Below are positions 33,901-49,096 of a stretch of 64,000 bases of DNA, piece by piece (the first letter of the stretch is position 1; the number at the start of each line of letters is the position of its first letter). Under the pieces are notes generated by a model that saw only the letters and a program-made list of their open reading frames with translations, searched no databases and was not told the origin of the DNA. Both the position numbers and the translations under genes were made by a program. The DNA is taken from the NCBI GenBank assembly GCA_920105625.2, contig OV050033.1:107841700-107905699 (forward strand), in the 5' to 3' direction. The DNA is from Clusia tigrina. Its lineage: Eukaryota > Arthropoda > Insecta > Diptera > Clusiidae.

Positions 33901-36900
33901 GAGCCTCTTGTCAATTTAAGCTATCGCTCAAAGCTATGCTGCCCTTGAGTCCCAAATCAAACACTTATAAAACTTCAAATGGCCCTAACTTCTATACGGT
34001 ACGTCCTGCACCTATCAAAATTTGCAACATACAAATGCTTGTAACTTTTTACTGGAGCGTCATAAAATCTTGAAATTTTGTAACAATAAAGTACACGAGC
34101 CTCTTGTCTATTTAAGCTATCGCTCAAAGCTATGCTGCCCTTGAGTAACAAATCAAACACTGATAAAACTTTAAATGGCCCCAACTTCTATACGGTACGT
34201 CCTACACCTATCAAAGTTTGCAACATACAAATGCTTGTAACTTTCTACTGGAGCGTCATAAAACCTTGAAATTTTGTAACAATAAAGACTCGAGCCTCTT
34301 GTCAATTTAAGCTATCGCTCAAAGCTATGCTGCCCTTGAGTCCCAAATCAAACACTGATAAAACTTCAAATGGCCCCAACTTCTACACGGTACGTCCTAC
34401 ACCTATCAACGTTTCCAACATACAAATGCTTGTATCTTTTTATTGGAGCGTCATAAAACCTTGAAATTATGTAACAATAAAGTACTCAAGCCTCTTGTCA
34501 ATTTAAGCTATCGCTCAAAGCTATGCTGCCCTTGAGTCCCAAATCAAACACTTATAAAACTTCAAATGGCCCCAACTTCTATACGGTACGTCCTACACCT
34601 ATCAAAGTTTGCAACATACAAATGCTTGTAACTTTTTACAGGGCGTCATAAAACCTTGAAATTTTGTAACAATAAAGTACTCGAGCCTCTTGTCAATTTA
34701 AGCTATCGCTCGAAGCTATGCTACCCTTGAGTCCCAAATCAAACACTGATAAAACTTCAAATGGCCCCAAGTTCTATACGGTACGTCCTACACCTATCAA
34801 AGTTTGCAACATATAAATGCTTGTAACTTTTTACTGGAGCGTCATAAAATCTTGAAATTTTGTAACAATAAAGTACTCGAGCCTCTTGTCAATTTAAGCT
34901 ATCGCTCAAAGCTATGCCACCCTTGAGTCCCTAATCAAACACTGACAAAACTTCAAATGGCCCTAACTTCTATACGGTACGTCCTGCACCTATCAAAGTT
35001 TGCAACATACAAATGCTTGTAACTTTTTACTGGAGCGTCATAAAATCTTGAAATTTTGTAACAATAAAGTACACGAGCCTCTTGTCTATTTAAGCTATCG
35101 CTCAAAGCTATGCTGCCCTTGAGTAACAAATCAAACACTGATAAAACTTTAAATGGCCCCAACTTATATACGGTACGTCCTACACCTATCAAAGTTTGCA
35201 ACATACAAATGCTTGTAACTTTCTACTTTAGCGTCATAAAACCTTGAAATTTTGTAACAATAAAGTACTCGAGCATCTTGTCAATTTAAGCTATCGCTCA
35301 AAGCTATGCTACCCTTGAGTCCCAAATCAAACACTGACAAAACTTCAAATAGCCCTACTTCTATACGGTACGTCCTACACCTATCAAAGTTTGCAACATA
35401 CAAATGCTTGCAACTTTTTACTGGAGCGTCATAAAACATTGAAATTTTGTAACAATAAAGTACTCGAGCCTCTTGTCAATTTAAGCTATCGCTCAAAGCT
35501 ATGCTGCCCTTGAGTCACAAATCAAACACTGATAAAACTTCAAATGGCCCCAACTTCTACACGGTACGTCCTACACCTATCAACGTTTCCAACATACAAA
35601 TGCTTGTATCTTTTTATTGGAGCGTCATAAAACCTTGAAATTTTGTAACAATAAAGTACTCGAGCCTCTTGTGAATTTAAGCTATCGCTCAAAGCTATGC
35701 TGCCCTTGAGTCCCAAATCAAACACTTATAAAACTTCAAATGGCCCCAACTTCTATACGGTACGTCCTACACCTATCAAAGTTTGCAACATACAAATGCT
35801 TGTAACTTTTTACAGGGCGTCATAAAACCTTGAAATTTTGTAACAATAAAGTACTCGAGCCTCTTGTCAATTTAAGCTATCGCTCGAAGCTATGCTACCC
35901 TTGAGTCCCAAATCAAGCACTGATAAAACTTCTAATGGCCCTAACTTCTATACGGTACGTCCTACACCTATCGAAGTTTCCAACATACAAATGCTTGTAA
36001 CTTTTTACTGGAGCGTCATAAAATCTTGAAATTTTGTAACAATAAAGTACTCGAGCCTCTTGTCAATTTAAGCTATCGCTCAAAGCTATGCTGCCCTTGA
36101 GTCCCAAATCAAACACTGATAAAACTTCAAATGGCCCCAAGTTCTATACGGTACGTCCTACACCTATCAAAGTTTGCAACATACAAATGCTTGTAACTTT
36201 TTACTGGAGAGTCATAAAATCTTGAAATTTTGTAACAATAAAGTACTCGAGCCTCTTGTCAATTTAAGCTATCGCTCAAAGCTATGCCACCCTTGAGTCC
36301 CTAATCAAACACTGACAAAACTTCAAATGGCCCTAACTTCTATACGGTACGTCCTGCACCTATCAAAATTTGCAACATACAAATGCTTGTAACTTTTTAC
36401 TGGAGCGTCATAAAATCTTGAAATTTTGTAACAATAAAGTACACGAGCCTCTTGTCTATTTAAGCTATCGCTCAAAGCTATGCTGCCCTTGAGTAACAAA
36501 TCAAACACTGATAAAACTTTAAATGGCCCCAACTTCTATACGGTACGTCCTACACCTATCAAAGTTTGCAACATACAAATGCTTGTAACTTTCTACTGGA
36601 GCGTCATAAAACCTTGAAATTTTGTAACAATAAAGACTCGAGCCTCTTGTCAATTTAAGCTATCGCTCAAAGCTATGCTGCCCTTGAGTCCCAAATCAAA
36701 CACTATTAAAACTTCAAATGGCCCCAACTTCTACACGGTACGTCCTACACCTATCAACGTTTCCAACATACAAATGCTTGTATCTTTTTATTGGAGCGTC
36801 ATAAAACCTTGAAATTATGTAACAATAAAGTACTCAAGCCTCTTGTCAATTTAAGCTATCGCTCAAAGCTATGCTGCCCTTGAGTCCCAAATCAAACACT

Positions 36901-39500
36901 TATAAAACTTCAAATGGCCCCAACTTCTATACGGTACGTCCTACACCTATCAAAGTTTGCAACATACAAATGCTTGTAACTTTTTACAGGGCGTCATAAA
37001 ACCTTGAAATTTTGTAACAATAAAGTACTCGAGCCTCTTGTCAATTTAAGCTATCGCTCGAAGCTATGCTACCCTTGAGTCCCAAATCAAACACTGATAA
37101 AACTTCAAATGGCCCCAAGTTCTATACGGTACGTCCTACACCTATCAAAGTTTGCAACATATAAATGCTTGTAACTTTTTACTGGAGCGTCATAAAATCT
37201 TGAAATTTTGTAACAATAAAGTACTCGAGCCTCTTGTCAATTTAAGCTATCGCTCAAAGCTATGCCACCCTTGAGTCCCTAATCAAACACTGACAAAACT
37301 TCAAATGGCCCTAACTTCTATACGGTACGTCCTGCACCTATCAAAGTTTGCAACATACAAATGCTTGTAACTTTTTACTGGAGCGTCATAAAATCTTGAA
37401 ATTTTGTAACAATAAAGTACACGAGCCTCTTGTCTATTTAAGCTATCGCTCAAAGCTATGCTGCCCTTGAGTAACAAATCAAACACTGATAAAACTTTAA
37501 ATGGCCCCAACTTATATACGGTACGTCCTACACCTATCAAAGTTTGCAACATACAAATGCTTGTAACTTTCTACTTTAGCGTCATAAAACCTTGAAATTT
37601 TGTAACAATAAAGACTCGAGCCTCTTGTCAATTTAAGCTATCGCTCAAAGCTATGCTACCCTTGAGTCCGAAATCAAACACTGACAAAACTTCAAATGGC
37701 CCTAACTTCTATACGGTACGTCCTATACCTATCAAAGTTTGCAACATACAAATGCTTGTATCTTTTTATTGGAGCGTCATAAAACCTTGAAATTTTGTAA
37801 AAATAAAGTACTCGACCTTCTTGTCAATTTAAGCTATCGCTCAAAGCTATGCTGCCCTTGAGTCCCAAATCAAACACTTATAAAACTTCAAATGGCCCTA
37901 ACTTCTATACGGTACGTCCTGCACCTATCAAAGTTTGCAACATAGAAATGCTTGTAACTTTTTACTGGAGCGTCAGAAAATCTTGAAATTTTGTAACAAT
38001 AAAGTACACGAGCCTCTTGTCTATTTAAGCTATCGCTCAAAGCTATGCTGCCCTTGAGTAACAAATCAAACATTGATAAAACTTTAAATGGCCCCAACTT
38101 CTATACGGTACGTCCTACACCTATCAAAGTTTGCAACATACAAATGCTTGTAACTTTCTACTGGAGCGTCATAAAACCTTGAAATTTTGTAACAATAAAG
38201 ACTCGAGCCTCTTGTCAATTTAAGCTATCGCTCAAAGCTATGCTGCCCTTGAGTCCCAAATCAAACACTGATAAAACTTCAAATGGCCCCAACTTCTACA
38301 CGGTACGTCCTACACCTATCAACGTTTCCAACATACAAATGCTTGTATCTTTTTATTGGAGCGTCATAAAACCTTGAAATTTTGTAACAATAAAGTACTC
38401 AAGCCTCTTGTCAATTTAAGCTATCGCTCAAAGCTATGCTGCCCTTGAGTCCCAAATCAAACACTTATAAAACTTCAAATGGCCCCAACTTCTATACGGT
38501 ACGTCCCACACCTATCAAAGTTTGCAACATACAAATGCTTGTAACTTTTTACAGGGCGTCATAAAACCTTGAAATTTTGTAACAATAAAGTACTCGAGCC
38601 TCTTGTCAATTTAAGCTATCGCTCGAAGCTATGTTACCCTTGAGTCCCAAATCAAGCACTGATAAAACTTCTAATGGCCCTAACTTCTATACGGTACGTC
38701 CTACACCTATCGAAGTTTCCAACATACAAATGCTTGTAACTTTTTACTGGAGCGTCATAAAATCTTGAAATGTAGTAACAATAAAGTACTCGAGCCTCTT
38801 GTCAATTTAAGCTATCGCTCAAAGCTATGCTGCCCTTGAGTCCCAAATCAAACACTGATAAAACTTCAAATGGCCCCAAGTTCTATACGGTACGTCCTAC
38901 ACCTATCAAAGTTTGCAACATACAAATGCTTGTAACTTTTTACTGGAGCGTCATAAAATCTTGAAATTTTGTAACAATAAAGTACTCGAGCCTCTTGTCA
39001 ATTTAAGCTATCGCTCAAAGCTAAGCTGAGTCCCTAATCAAACACTGACAAAACTTCAAATGGCTCTAACTTCTATACGGTACGTCCTGCACCTATCAAA
39101 GTTTGCAACATACAAATGCTTGTAACTTTTTACTGGAGCGTCATAAAATCTTGAAATTTTGTAACAATAAAGTACACGAGCCTCTTGTCTATTTAAGCTA
39201 TCGCTCAAAGCTATGCTGCCCTTGAGTAACAAATCAAACACTGATAAAACTTTAAATGGCCCCAACTTCTATACGGTACGTCCTACACCTATCAAAGTTT
39301 GCAACATACAAATGCTTGTAACTTTCTACTGGAGCGTCATAAAACCTTGAAATTTTGTAACAATAAAGACTCGAGCCTCTTGTCAATTTAAGCTATCGCT
39401 CAAAGCTATGCTACCCTTGAGTCCGAAATCAAACACTGACAAAACTTCAAATGGCCCTAACTTCTATACGGTACGTCCTATACCTATCAAAGTTTGCAAC
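30901..39500 (+). repeat. Satellite array, block of 1.37, 2.35 and 2.94-kb repeats
   Basis: Monomers with GAGTAACAAATC, TACAGGGCG, CAACGTTTCC and TTTTTATTGGAGCG alternate in fixed order. About 31.15-32.26 kb recurs 1370 bp later, and parts of that recur a further 2935 bp on. About 34.0-35.26 kb recurs at 36.34-37.61 kb with an offset of 2348 bp, including the private variants TTGAAATTATG (34461 and 36809), CATATAAATGC (34810 and 37158) and CTACTTTAGCG. These spacings are about 7, 15 and 12 monomers. Confidence 0.9.
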
Positions 39501-42500
39501 ATACAAATGCTTGTAACTTTTTACTGGAGCGTCATAAAACCTTGAAATTTTGTAACAATAAAGAACTCGAGCCTCTTGTCAATTTAAGCTATCGCTCCAA
39601 GCTATGCTACCGTTGAGTCCCAAATCAAACACAGATAAAACTTCAAATGGCTCTAACTTCTATACGGTACGTCCTACACCTATCAAAGTTTGCAACATAC
39701 AAATGCTTGTAACTTTTTACTGGAGCGTCATAAAACCTGGAAATTTTGTAACAATAAAGTACTCGAGCCTCAAACACTGATAAAACTTCAAATGGCCCCA
39801 ACTTCTACACGGTACGTCCTACACCTATCAAAGTTTCCAACATACAAATGCTTGTAACTTTTTACTGGAGCGTCATAAAACCTTGAAATTTTGTAACAAT
39901 AAAGTACTCGAGCCTCTTGTCAATTTAAGCTATCGTTCAAAGCTATGCCACCATTGAGTCCCTAATCAAACACTGACAAAACTTCAAATGGCCCTAACTT
40001 CTATACGGTACGTCCTACACCTATCAAAGTTTGCAACATACAAATGCTTGTAACTTTTTACTGGAGCGTCATAAAACCTTGAAATTTTGTAACAATAAAG
40101 TACTCGAGCCTCTTGCTTAAGCTATCGCTCAAAGCTATGCTGCCCTTGAGTCCCAAATCAAACACAGTTAAAACTTCAAATGGCCCCAACTTCTATACGG
40201 TACGTCCTACACCTATCAAAGTTTGCAACATACAAATGCTTGTAACTTTTTACAGGGCGTCATAAAAACTTGAAATTTTGTAACAATAAAGTACTCGAGC
40301 CTCTTGTCAATTTAAGCTATCGCTCGAAGCTATGCTACCCTTGATTCCCAAATCAAGCACTGATAAAACTTCTAATGGCCCTAACTTCTATACGGTACGT
40401 CCTACACCTATCAAAGTTTGCAACATACAAATGCTTGTAACTTTTTACTGGAGCGTCATAAAATCTTGAAATTTTGTAACAATAAAGTACTCGAGCCTCT
40501 TGTCAATTTAAGCTATCGCTCAAAGCTATGCTTCCCTTGAGTCCCAAATAAAAAACTGATAAAACTATAAATGGCCCTAACTTCTATACGATACGTCCTA
40601 CACCTATCAAAGTTTGCAACATACAAATGCTTGTTGCTTTTTACTGGAGCGTCTTAAAATCGTGAAATATTGTAACAATAAAGTACTCGAGCCTCTTGTA
40701 AATTTAAGCTGTCGCTCAAAGCTATGCTACCCTTGAGTGCCAAATCAAACACTGATAAAACTTCAAATGCCCTAACTTCTATACGGTACGTCCTACACCT
40801 ATCAAAGTTTGCAACATGCAAATGCTTGTTACTTTTTACTCGAGCGTCATAAAATCTTGAAATTTTGGAACAATAAAGTACTCGAGCCGCTTGTCAATTT
40901 AAGCTACCGCTCAAAGCTATGCTACCCTTGAGTGCCAAATCAAACACTGATAAAACTTCAAATGCCCTAACTTCTATACGGTACGTCCTACACCTATCAA
41001 AGTTTGCAACATACAAATGCTTGTTACTTTTTACTCGAGCGTCATAAAACCTTGAAATTTTGTAACAATAAAGTACTCGAGCCTCTTGTCAATTTAAGCT
41101 ATCGCTCAAAGCTTTGCTTCCCTTGAGTCCCAAATAAAAAACTGATAAAACTACAAATGGCCCTAACTTCTATACGATACGTTCTACACCTATCAAAGTT
41201 TGCAACATACAAATGCTTGTTGCTTTTTACTGGAGCGTCTTAAAATCGTGAAATATTGTAACAATAAAGTACTCGAGCCTCTTGTAAATTTAAGCTGTCG
41301 CTCAAAGCTATGCTACCCTTGAGTCCCAAATCAAACACTGATAAAACTTCAAATGGCCCTAACTTCTATACGGTACGTCCTACACCTTTCAAAGTTTGCA
41401 ACATACAAATGGTTGTAACTTTTTACTGGAGCGTCGTAAAACCTTGAAATTTTGTAACAATAAAGTACTCGAGCCTCTTGTCAATTTAAGCTATCGCTCA
41501 AAGCTATACTACCCTTGAGTCCCAAATCAAACACTGATAAAACTTCAAATGGCCCTAACTTCTATACGGTACGTCCTACACCTATCAAAGATTGCAACAT
41601 ACAAATGCTTGTAACTTTTTACTGGAGCGTCATAAAACCTTGAAATTTTGTAACAATAAAGTACTCGAGCCTCTTGTCAATTTAAGTTATCGCTCAAAGC
41701 TATGCTACCCTTGAGTCCCAAATCAAACACTGATAAAACTTCCAATGGCCCTAACTTCTATACGGTATGTCAAATGGCCCTAATTTCTATACGGTACGTC
41801 CTACACCTATCAAAGTTTGCAACATACAAATGCTTGTAACTTTTTACTGGAGCGTCATAAAACCTTGAAATTTGTAACAATAAAGTACTCGAGCCTCTTG
41901 TCAATTTAAGCTATCTCTCAAAGCTATGCTGCCAAATCAAACACTGATAAAACTTCAAATGGCCCCAACTTCTATACGGTACGTCCTACACCTATCAAAG
42001 TTTGCAACATACAAATGCTTGTAACTTTTTACAGGGCGTCATAAAACCTTGAAATTTTGTAACAATAAAGTACTCGAGCCTCTTGTCAATTTAAGCTATC
42101 GCTCGAAGCTATGCTACCCTTGAGTCCCAAATCAAGCACTGATAAAACTTCTAATGGTCCTAACTTCTATACGGTACGTCCTACACCTATCAAAGTTTGC
42201 AACATACAAATGCTTGTAACTTTTTACTGGAGCGTCATAAAATCTTGAAATTTTGTAACAATAAAGTACTCGAGCCTCTTGTCAATTTAAGCTATCGCTC
42301 GAAGCTATGCTACCCTTGAGTCCCAAATCAAGCACTGATAAAACTTCTAATGGCCCTAACTTCTATACGGTACGTCCTACACCTATCAAAGTTTCCAACA
42401 TACAAATGCTTGTCACTTTTTACTGGAGCGTCATAAAATCTTGAAATTTTGTAACAATAAAGTACTCGAGCCTCTTGTCAATTTAAGCTATCGCTCAAAG

Positions 42501-43669
42501 CTATGCTGCCCTTGAGTCCCAAATCAAACACTGATAAAACTTCAAATAGCCCCAAGTTCTATACGGTACGTCCTACACCTATCAAAGTTTGCAACATACA
42601 AATGCTTGTAACTTTTTACAGGGCGTCATAAAACCTTGAAATTTTGTAACAATAAAGTACTCGAGCCTCTTGTCAATTTAAGCTATCGCTCGAAGCTATG
42701 CTACCCTTGAGTCCCAAATCAAGCACTGATAAAACTTCTAATGGCCCTAACTTCTATACGGTACGTCCTACACCTATCAAAGTTTGCAACATACAAATGC
42801 TTGTAACTTTTTACTGGAGCGTCATAAAATCTTGAAATTTTGTAACAATAAAGTACTCGAGCCTCTTGTCTATTTAAGCTATCGCTCAAAGCTATGCTGC
42901 CCTTGAGTAACAAATCAAACACTGATAAAACTTTAAATGGCCCCAACTTCTATACGGTACGTCCTACACCTATCAAAGTTTGCAACATACAAATGCTTGT
43001 AACTTTCGACTGGAGCGTCATAAAACCTTGAAATTTTGTAACAATAAAGACTCGAGCCTCTTGTCAATTTAAGCTATCGCTCAAAGCTATGCTACCCTTG
43101 AGTCCGAAATCAAACACTGACAAAACTTCAAATGGCCCTACCTTCTATACGGTACGTCCTATACCTATCAAAGTTTGCAACATACAAATGCTTGTAACTT
43201 TTTACTGGAGCGTCATAAAACCTTGAAATTTTGTAACAATAAAGAACTCGAGCCTCTTGTCAATTTAAGCTATCGCTCCAAGCTATGCTACCGTTGAGTC
43301 CCAAATCAAACACAGATAAAACTTCAAATGGCTCTAACTTCTATACGGTACGTCCTACACCTATCAAAGTTTGCAACATACAAATGCTTGTAACTTTTTA
43401 CTGGAGCGTCATAAAATCTGGAAATTTTGTAACAATAAAGTACTCGAGCCTCAAACACTGATAAAACTTCAAATGGCCCCAACTTCTACACGGTACGTCC
43501 TACACCTATCAAAGTTTGCAACATACAAATGCTTGTATCTTTTTACTGGAGCGTCATAAAACCTTGAAATTTTGTAACAATAAAGTACTCGAGCCTCTTG
43601 TCAATTTAAGCTATCGCTGAAAGCTATGGTGCCCATGAGTCCCAAATCAAACACTGATAAAACTTCAAA
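39501..43669 (+). repeat. Satellite array, mixed block between two homogenised regions
   Basis: Canonical 196-bp monomers are interspersed with the TTGCTTTTTACTGG subfamily (about 40.5-41.3 kb) and with TACAGGGCG types. A 28-bp partial duplication occurs at about 41765. Two 145-bp monomers occur at about 39770 and 43450. The CTTGCTTAAGC variant occurs at about 40113. No large tandem duplication is evident here. Confidence 0.88.
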
Positions 43670-46600
43670 TGGCCCTAGCTTCTATACGGTACATCCTACA
43701 CCTATCAAAGTTTCCAACATACAAATGCTTGTAACTTTATACCGGAGCGTCATAAGACCTTGAAATTTTGTAACAATAAAGTACTCGAGCCTCTTGTCAA
43801 TTTAAGCTATCGCTGAAAGCTATGGTGCCCATGAGTCCCAAATCAAACACTGATAAAACTTCAAATGGCCCTCAAAGTTTGCAACATACAAATGCTTGTA
43901 ACTTTTTACTGGAGCGTCATAAAACCTTGAAATTTTGTAACAATAAAGTACTCGAGTCTCTTGTCAATTTAAGCTATCGCTCAAAACTAAGCCACCCTTG
44001 AGTCCCTAATCAAACACTGACAAAACTTCAAATGGCCCTAACTTCTATACGGTACGTCCTACACCTATCAAAGTTTGCAACATACAAATGCTTGTAACCT
44101 TTTACTGGAGCGTCATAAAACCTTGAAATTTTGTAACAATAAAGTACTCGAGCCTCTTGCTTAAGCTATCGCTCAAAGATATGCTGCCCTTGAGTCCCAA
44201 ATCAAACACTGAGAAAACTTCAAATGGCCCCAACTTCTATATGGTACGTTCTACACCTATCAAAGTTTGCAACATACAAATGCTTGTAACTTTTTACTGG
44301 AGCGTCATAAAACCTTGAAATTTTGTAACAATAAAGAATCGAGCCTCTTGTCAATTTAAGCTATCGCTCAAAGCTATGCTACGCTTGAGTCCGAAATCAA
44401 ACACTGACAAAACTTCAAATGGCCCTAACTTCTATACGGTACGTCCTACTCCTATCAAAGTTTGCAACATACAAATGCTTGTAACTTTTTACTGGAGCGT
44501 CATAAAACCTTGAAATTTCGTAACAATAAAGTACTCGAGCCTCTTGTCAATTTAAGCTATCGGTCCAGGCTATGCTACCCTTGAGTCCCAAATCAAACAC
44601 AGATAAAACTTCAAATGGCACTAACTTCTATACGGTACGTCCTACACCTATCAAAGTTTGCAACATACAAATGCTTGTAACTTTTTACTGGAGCGTCATA
44701 AAATCTTGAAATTTAGTAACAATAAATTACTCGAGCCTCAAACACTGATACAACTTCAAATGGCCCCAACTTCCATACGGTACGTCCTACACCTATCAAA
44801 GTTTGTAACATACAAATGCTTGTAACTTTTTACTGGAGCGTCATAAAACCTTGAAATTTTGTAACAATAAAGAACTCGAGCCTCTTGTCAATTTAAGCTA
44901 TCGCAACAGGCTATGCTACCCTTGAGTCCCAAATCAAACACAGATAAATCTTCAAATGGCACTAACTTCTATACGGTACGTCCTACACCTATCAAAGTTT
45001 GCAACATACAAATACTTGTCACTTTTTACTGGAGCGTCATAAAATCTTGAAATTTTGTAACAATAAAGTACTCGAGCCTCAAACACTGATACAACTTCAA
45101 ATGGCCCCAACTTGTATACGGTACGTCCTACACCTATCAAAGTTTGCAACATACAAATGCTTGTAACTTTTTACTGGAGCGTCATAAAACCTTGAAATTT
45201 TGTAACAATAAAGTACTCGAGCCTCTTGTCAATTTAAGCTATCGCTCAAAGCTATGCCACCCTTGAGTCCCTAATCAAATACTGACAAAGCTTCAAATGG
45301 CCCTTACTTCTATACGGTACGTCCTACACCTATCAAAGTTTGCAACATACAAATGCTTGCAACTTTTTACTGGAGCGTCATAAAACATTGAAATTTTGTA
45401 ACAATAAAGTACTCGAGCCTCTTGTCAATTTAAGCTATCGCTCAAAGCTATGCTGCCCTTGAGTCCCAAATCAAAAACTGATAAAACTTCAAATGGCCCC
45501 AACTTCTACACGGTACGTCCTACACCTATCAACGTTTCCAACATACAAATGCTTGTATCTTTTTACTGGAGCGTCATAAAACCTTGAAATTTTGTAACAA
45601 TAAAGTACTCGAGCCTCTTGTCAATTTAAGCTATCGCTCAAAGCTATGCCACCCTTGAGTCCCTAATCAAATACTGACAAAGCTTCAAATGGCCCTTACT
45701 TCTATACGGTACGTCCTACACCTATCAAAGTTTGCAACATACAAATGCTTGTAACTTTTTACTGGAGCGTCATAAAACCTTGAAATTTTGTAACAATAAA
45801 GTACTCGAGCCTCTTGTCAATTTAAGCTATCGCTCAAAGCTATGCCACCCTTGAGTCCCTAATCAAATACTGACAAAGCTTCAAATGGCCCTTACTTCTA
45901 TACGGTACGTCCTACACCTATCAAAGTTTGCAACATACAAATGCTTGTAACTTTTTACTGGAGCGTCATAAAACCTTGAAATTTTGTAACAATAAAGTAC
46001 TCGAGCCTCTTGTCTATTTAAGCTTTCGCTCAAAGCTATGCTGCCCTTGAGTCCCAAATCAAACACTGATAAAACTTCAAATGGCCCCAACTTCTATACA
46101 GTACGTCCTACGCCTATCAAAATTTGCAACATACAAATGCTTGTAACTTTTTACTGGAGCGTCATAAAACTTTGAAATTTTGTAACAATAAAGAACTCGA
46201 GCCTCTTGTCAATTTAAGCAATCGCTCCAAGCTATGCTACACTTGAGTCCCAAATCAAATGGCACTAACTTCTATACGGTACGTCCTACACCTATCAAAG
46301 TTTGCAACATACAAATGCTTGTAACTTTTTGCTGGAGCGTCATAAAACCTTGAAATTTTGTAACAATAAAGTACTCGAGCCTCAAGCACTGATAAAACTT
46401 CAAATGGCCCCAACTTCTATACGGTACGTCCTACACCTTTCAAAGTTTGCAACATACAAATGCTTCTAACTTTTTACTGGAGCGTCATAAGACCTTGAAA
46501 TTTTGTAACAATAAAGTACTCGAGCCTCTTGTCAATTTAAGCTATCGCTCAAAGCTATGCCACCCTTGAGTCCCTAATCAAATACTGACAAAACTTCAAA

Positions 46601-49096
46601 TGGCCCTTACTTCTATACGGTACGTCCTACACCTATCAAAGTTTGCAACATACAAATGCTTGTAACTTTATACTGGAGCGTCATAAGACCTTGAAATTTT
46701 GTAACAATAAAGTACTCGAGCCTCTTGTCAATTTAAGCTATCGCTCAAAGCTATGCTGCCCTTGAGTCCCAAATCAAACACTGATAAAACTTCAAATGGC
46801 CCCAACTTCTATACGGTACGTCCTACACCTATCAAAGTTTGCAACATACAAATGCTTGTAACTTTTTACTGGAGCGTCATAAAACCTTGAAATTTTGTAA
46901 CAATAAAGTACTCGAGCCTCTTGTCAATTTAAGCTATCGCTCAAAGCTATGCCACCCTTGAGTCCCTAATCAAACACTGACAAAACTTCAAATGGCCCTA
47001 ACTTCTATACGGTACGTCCTACACCTATCAAAGTTTGCAACATACAAATGCTTGTAACTTTTTACTGGAGCGTCATAAAACCTTGAAATTTTGTAACAAT
47101 AAAGTACTCGAGCATCTTGTCAATTTAAGCTATCGCTCAAAGCTATGCTACCCTTGAGTCCCAAATCAAACACTGACAAAACTTCAAATGGCCCTAACTT
47201 CTATACGGTACGTCCTACACCTATCAAAGTTTGCAACATACAAATGCTTGTAACTTTTTACTGGAGCGTCATAAAACATTGAAATTTTGTAACAATAAAG
47301 TACTCGAGCCTCTTGTCAATTTAAGCTATCGCTCAAAGCTATGCTGCCCTTGAGTCCCAAATCAAACACTGATAAAACTTCAAATGGCCCCAACTTCTAC
47401 ACGGTACGTCCTACACCTATCAACGTTTCCAACATACAAATGCTTGTATCTTTTTAATGGAGCGTCATAAAACCTTGAAATTTTGTAACAATAAAGTACT
47501 CGAGCCTCTTGTCAATTTAAGCTATCGCTCAAAGCTATGCTGCCCTTGAGTCCCAAATCAAACACTTATAAAACTTCAAATGGCCCCAACTTCTATACGG
47601 TACGTCCTACACCTATCAAAGTTTGCAGCATACAAATGCTTGTAACTTTTTACTGGAGCGTCATAAAACCTTGAAATTTTGTAACAATAAAGTACTCGAG
47701 CCACTTGTCAATTTAAGCTATCGCTCAAAGCTATGCCACCCTTGAGTCCCTAATCAAATACTGACAAAACTTCAAATGGCCCTTACTTCTATACGGTACG
47801 TCCTACACCTATCAAAGTTTGCAACATACAAATGCTTGTAACTTTTTACTGGAGCGTCATAAAACCTTGAAATTTTGTAACAATAAAGTACTCGAGCCTC
47901 TTGTCTATTTAAGCTTTCGCTCAAAGCTATGCTGCCCTTGAGTCCCATATCAAACACTGATAAAACTTCAAATGGCCCCAACTTCTATACAGTACGTCCT
48001 ACACCTATCAAAATTTGCAACATACAAATGCTTGTAACTTTTTACTGGAGAGTCATAAAACTTTGAAATTTTGTAACAATAAAGACTCGAGCCTCTTGTC
48101 AATTTAAGCTACCGCTCAAAGCTATGCTACCCTTGAGTCCCAAATCAAACACTGATAAAACTTCAAATGGCCCTAACTTCTATACGGTACGTCCTACACC
48201 TATCAAAGTTTGCAACATACAAATGCTTGTAACTTTTTACTGGAGCGTCATAAAACCTTGAAATTTTGTAACAATAAAGAACTCGAGCCTCTTGTCAATT
48301 TAAGCAATCGCTCCAAGCTATACTACCCTTGAGTCCCAAATCAAACACAGATAAAACTTCAAATGGCACTAACTTCTATACGGTACGTCCTACACCTATC
48401 AAAGTTTGCAACATACAAATGCTTGTAACTTTTTGCTGGAGCGTCATAAAACCTTGAAATTTTGTAACAATAAAGTACTCGAGCCTCAAGCACTGATAAA
48501 ACTTCAAATGGCCCCAACTTCTATACGGTACGTCCTACACCTTTCAAAGTTTGCAACATACAAATGCTTCTAACTTTTTACTGGAGCGTCATAAGACCTT
48601 GAAATTTTGTAACAATAAAGTACTCGAGCCTCTTGTCAATTTAAGCTATCGCTCAAAGCTATGCCACCCTTGAGTCCCTAATCAAATACTGACAAAACTT
48701 CAAATGGCCCTTACTTCTATACGGTACGTCCTACACCTATCAAAGTTTGCAACATACAAATGCTTGTAACTTTATACTGGAGCGTCATAAGACCTTGAAA
48801 TTTTGTAACAATAAAGTACTCGAGCCTCTTGTCAATTTAAGCTATCGCTCAAAGCTATGCTGCCCTTGAGTCCCAAATCAAACACTGATAAAACTTCAAA
48901 TGGCCCCAACTTCTATACGGTACGTCCTACACCTATCAAAGTTTGCAACATACAAATGCTTGTAACTTTTTACTGGAGCGTCATAAAACCTTGAAATTTT
49001 GTAACAATAAAGTACTCCAGCCTCTTGTCAATTGAAGCTATCGCTCAAAGCTATGCTACCCTTGAGTCCCAAATCAAACACTGATAAAACTTCAAA
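43670..49096 (+). repeat. Satellite higher-order unit, first copy of a 5.4-kb tandem pair
   Basis: The block recurs downstream at an offset of 5427 bp; for example GGTACATCCTACACC is at 43688 and 49115. After about 46.2 kb the offset is 5622 bp, because the second copy has one more monomer. Shared private tags include GGCCCTCAAAGTTTGC (43868), TTACTCGAGCC with TTAGTAACAATAAATT (about 44715), TCGCAACAGGC (about 44901) and CTACACTTGAG (46237). Monomers with TACTGACAAAGCTTC and GGCCCTTACTTC first become common here. Confidence 0.92.
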
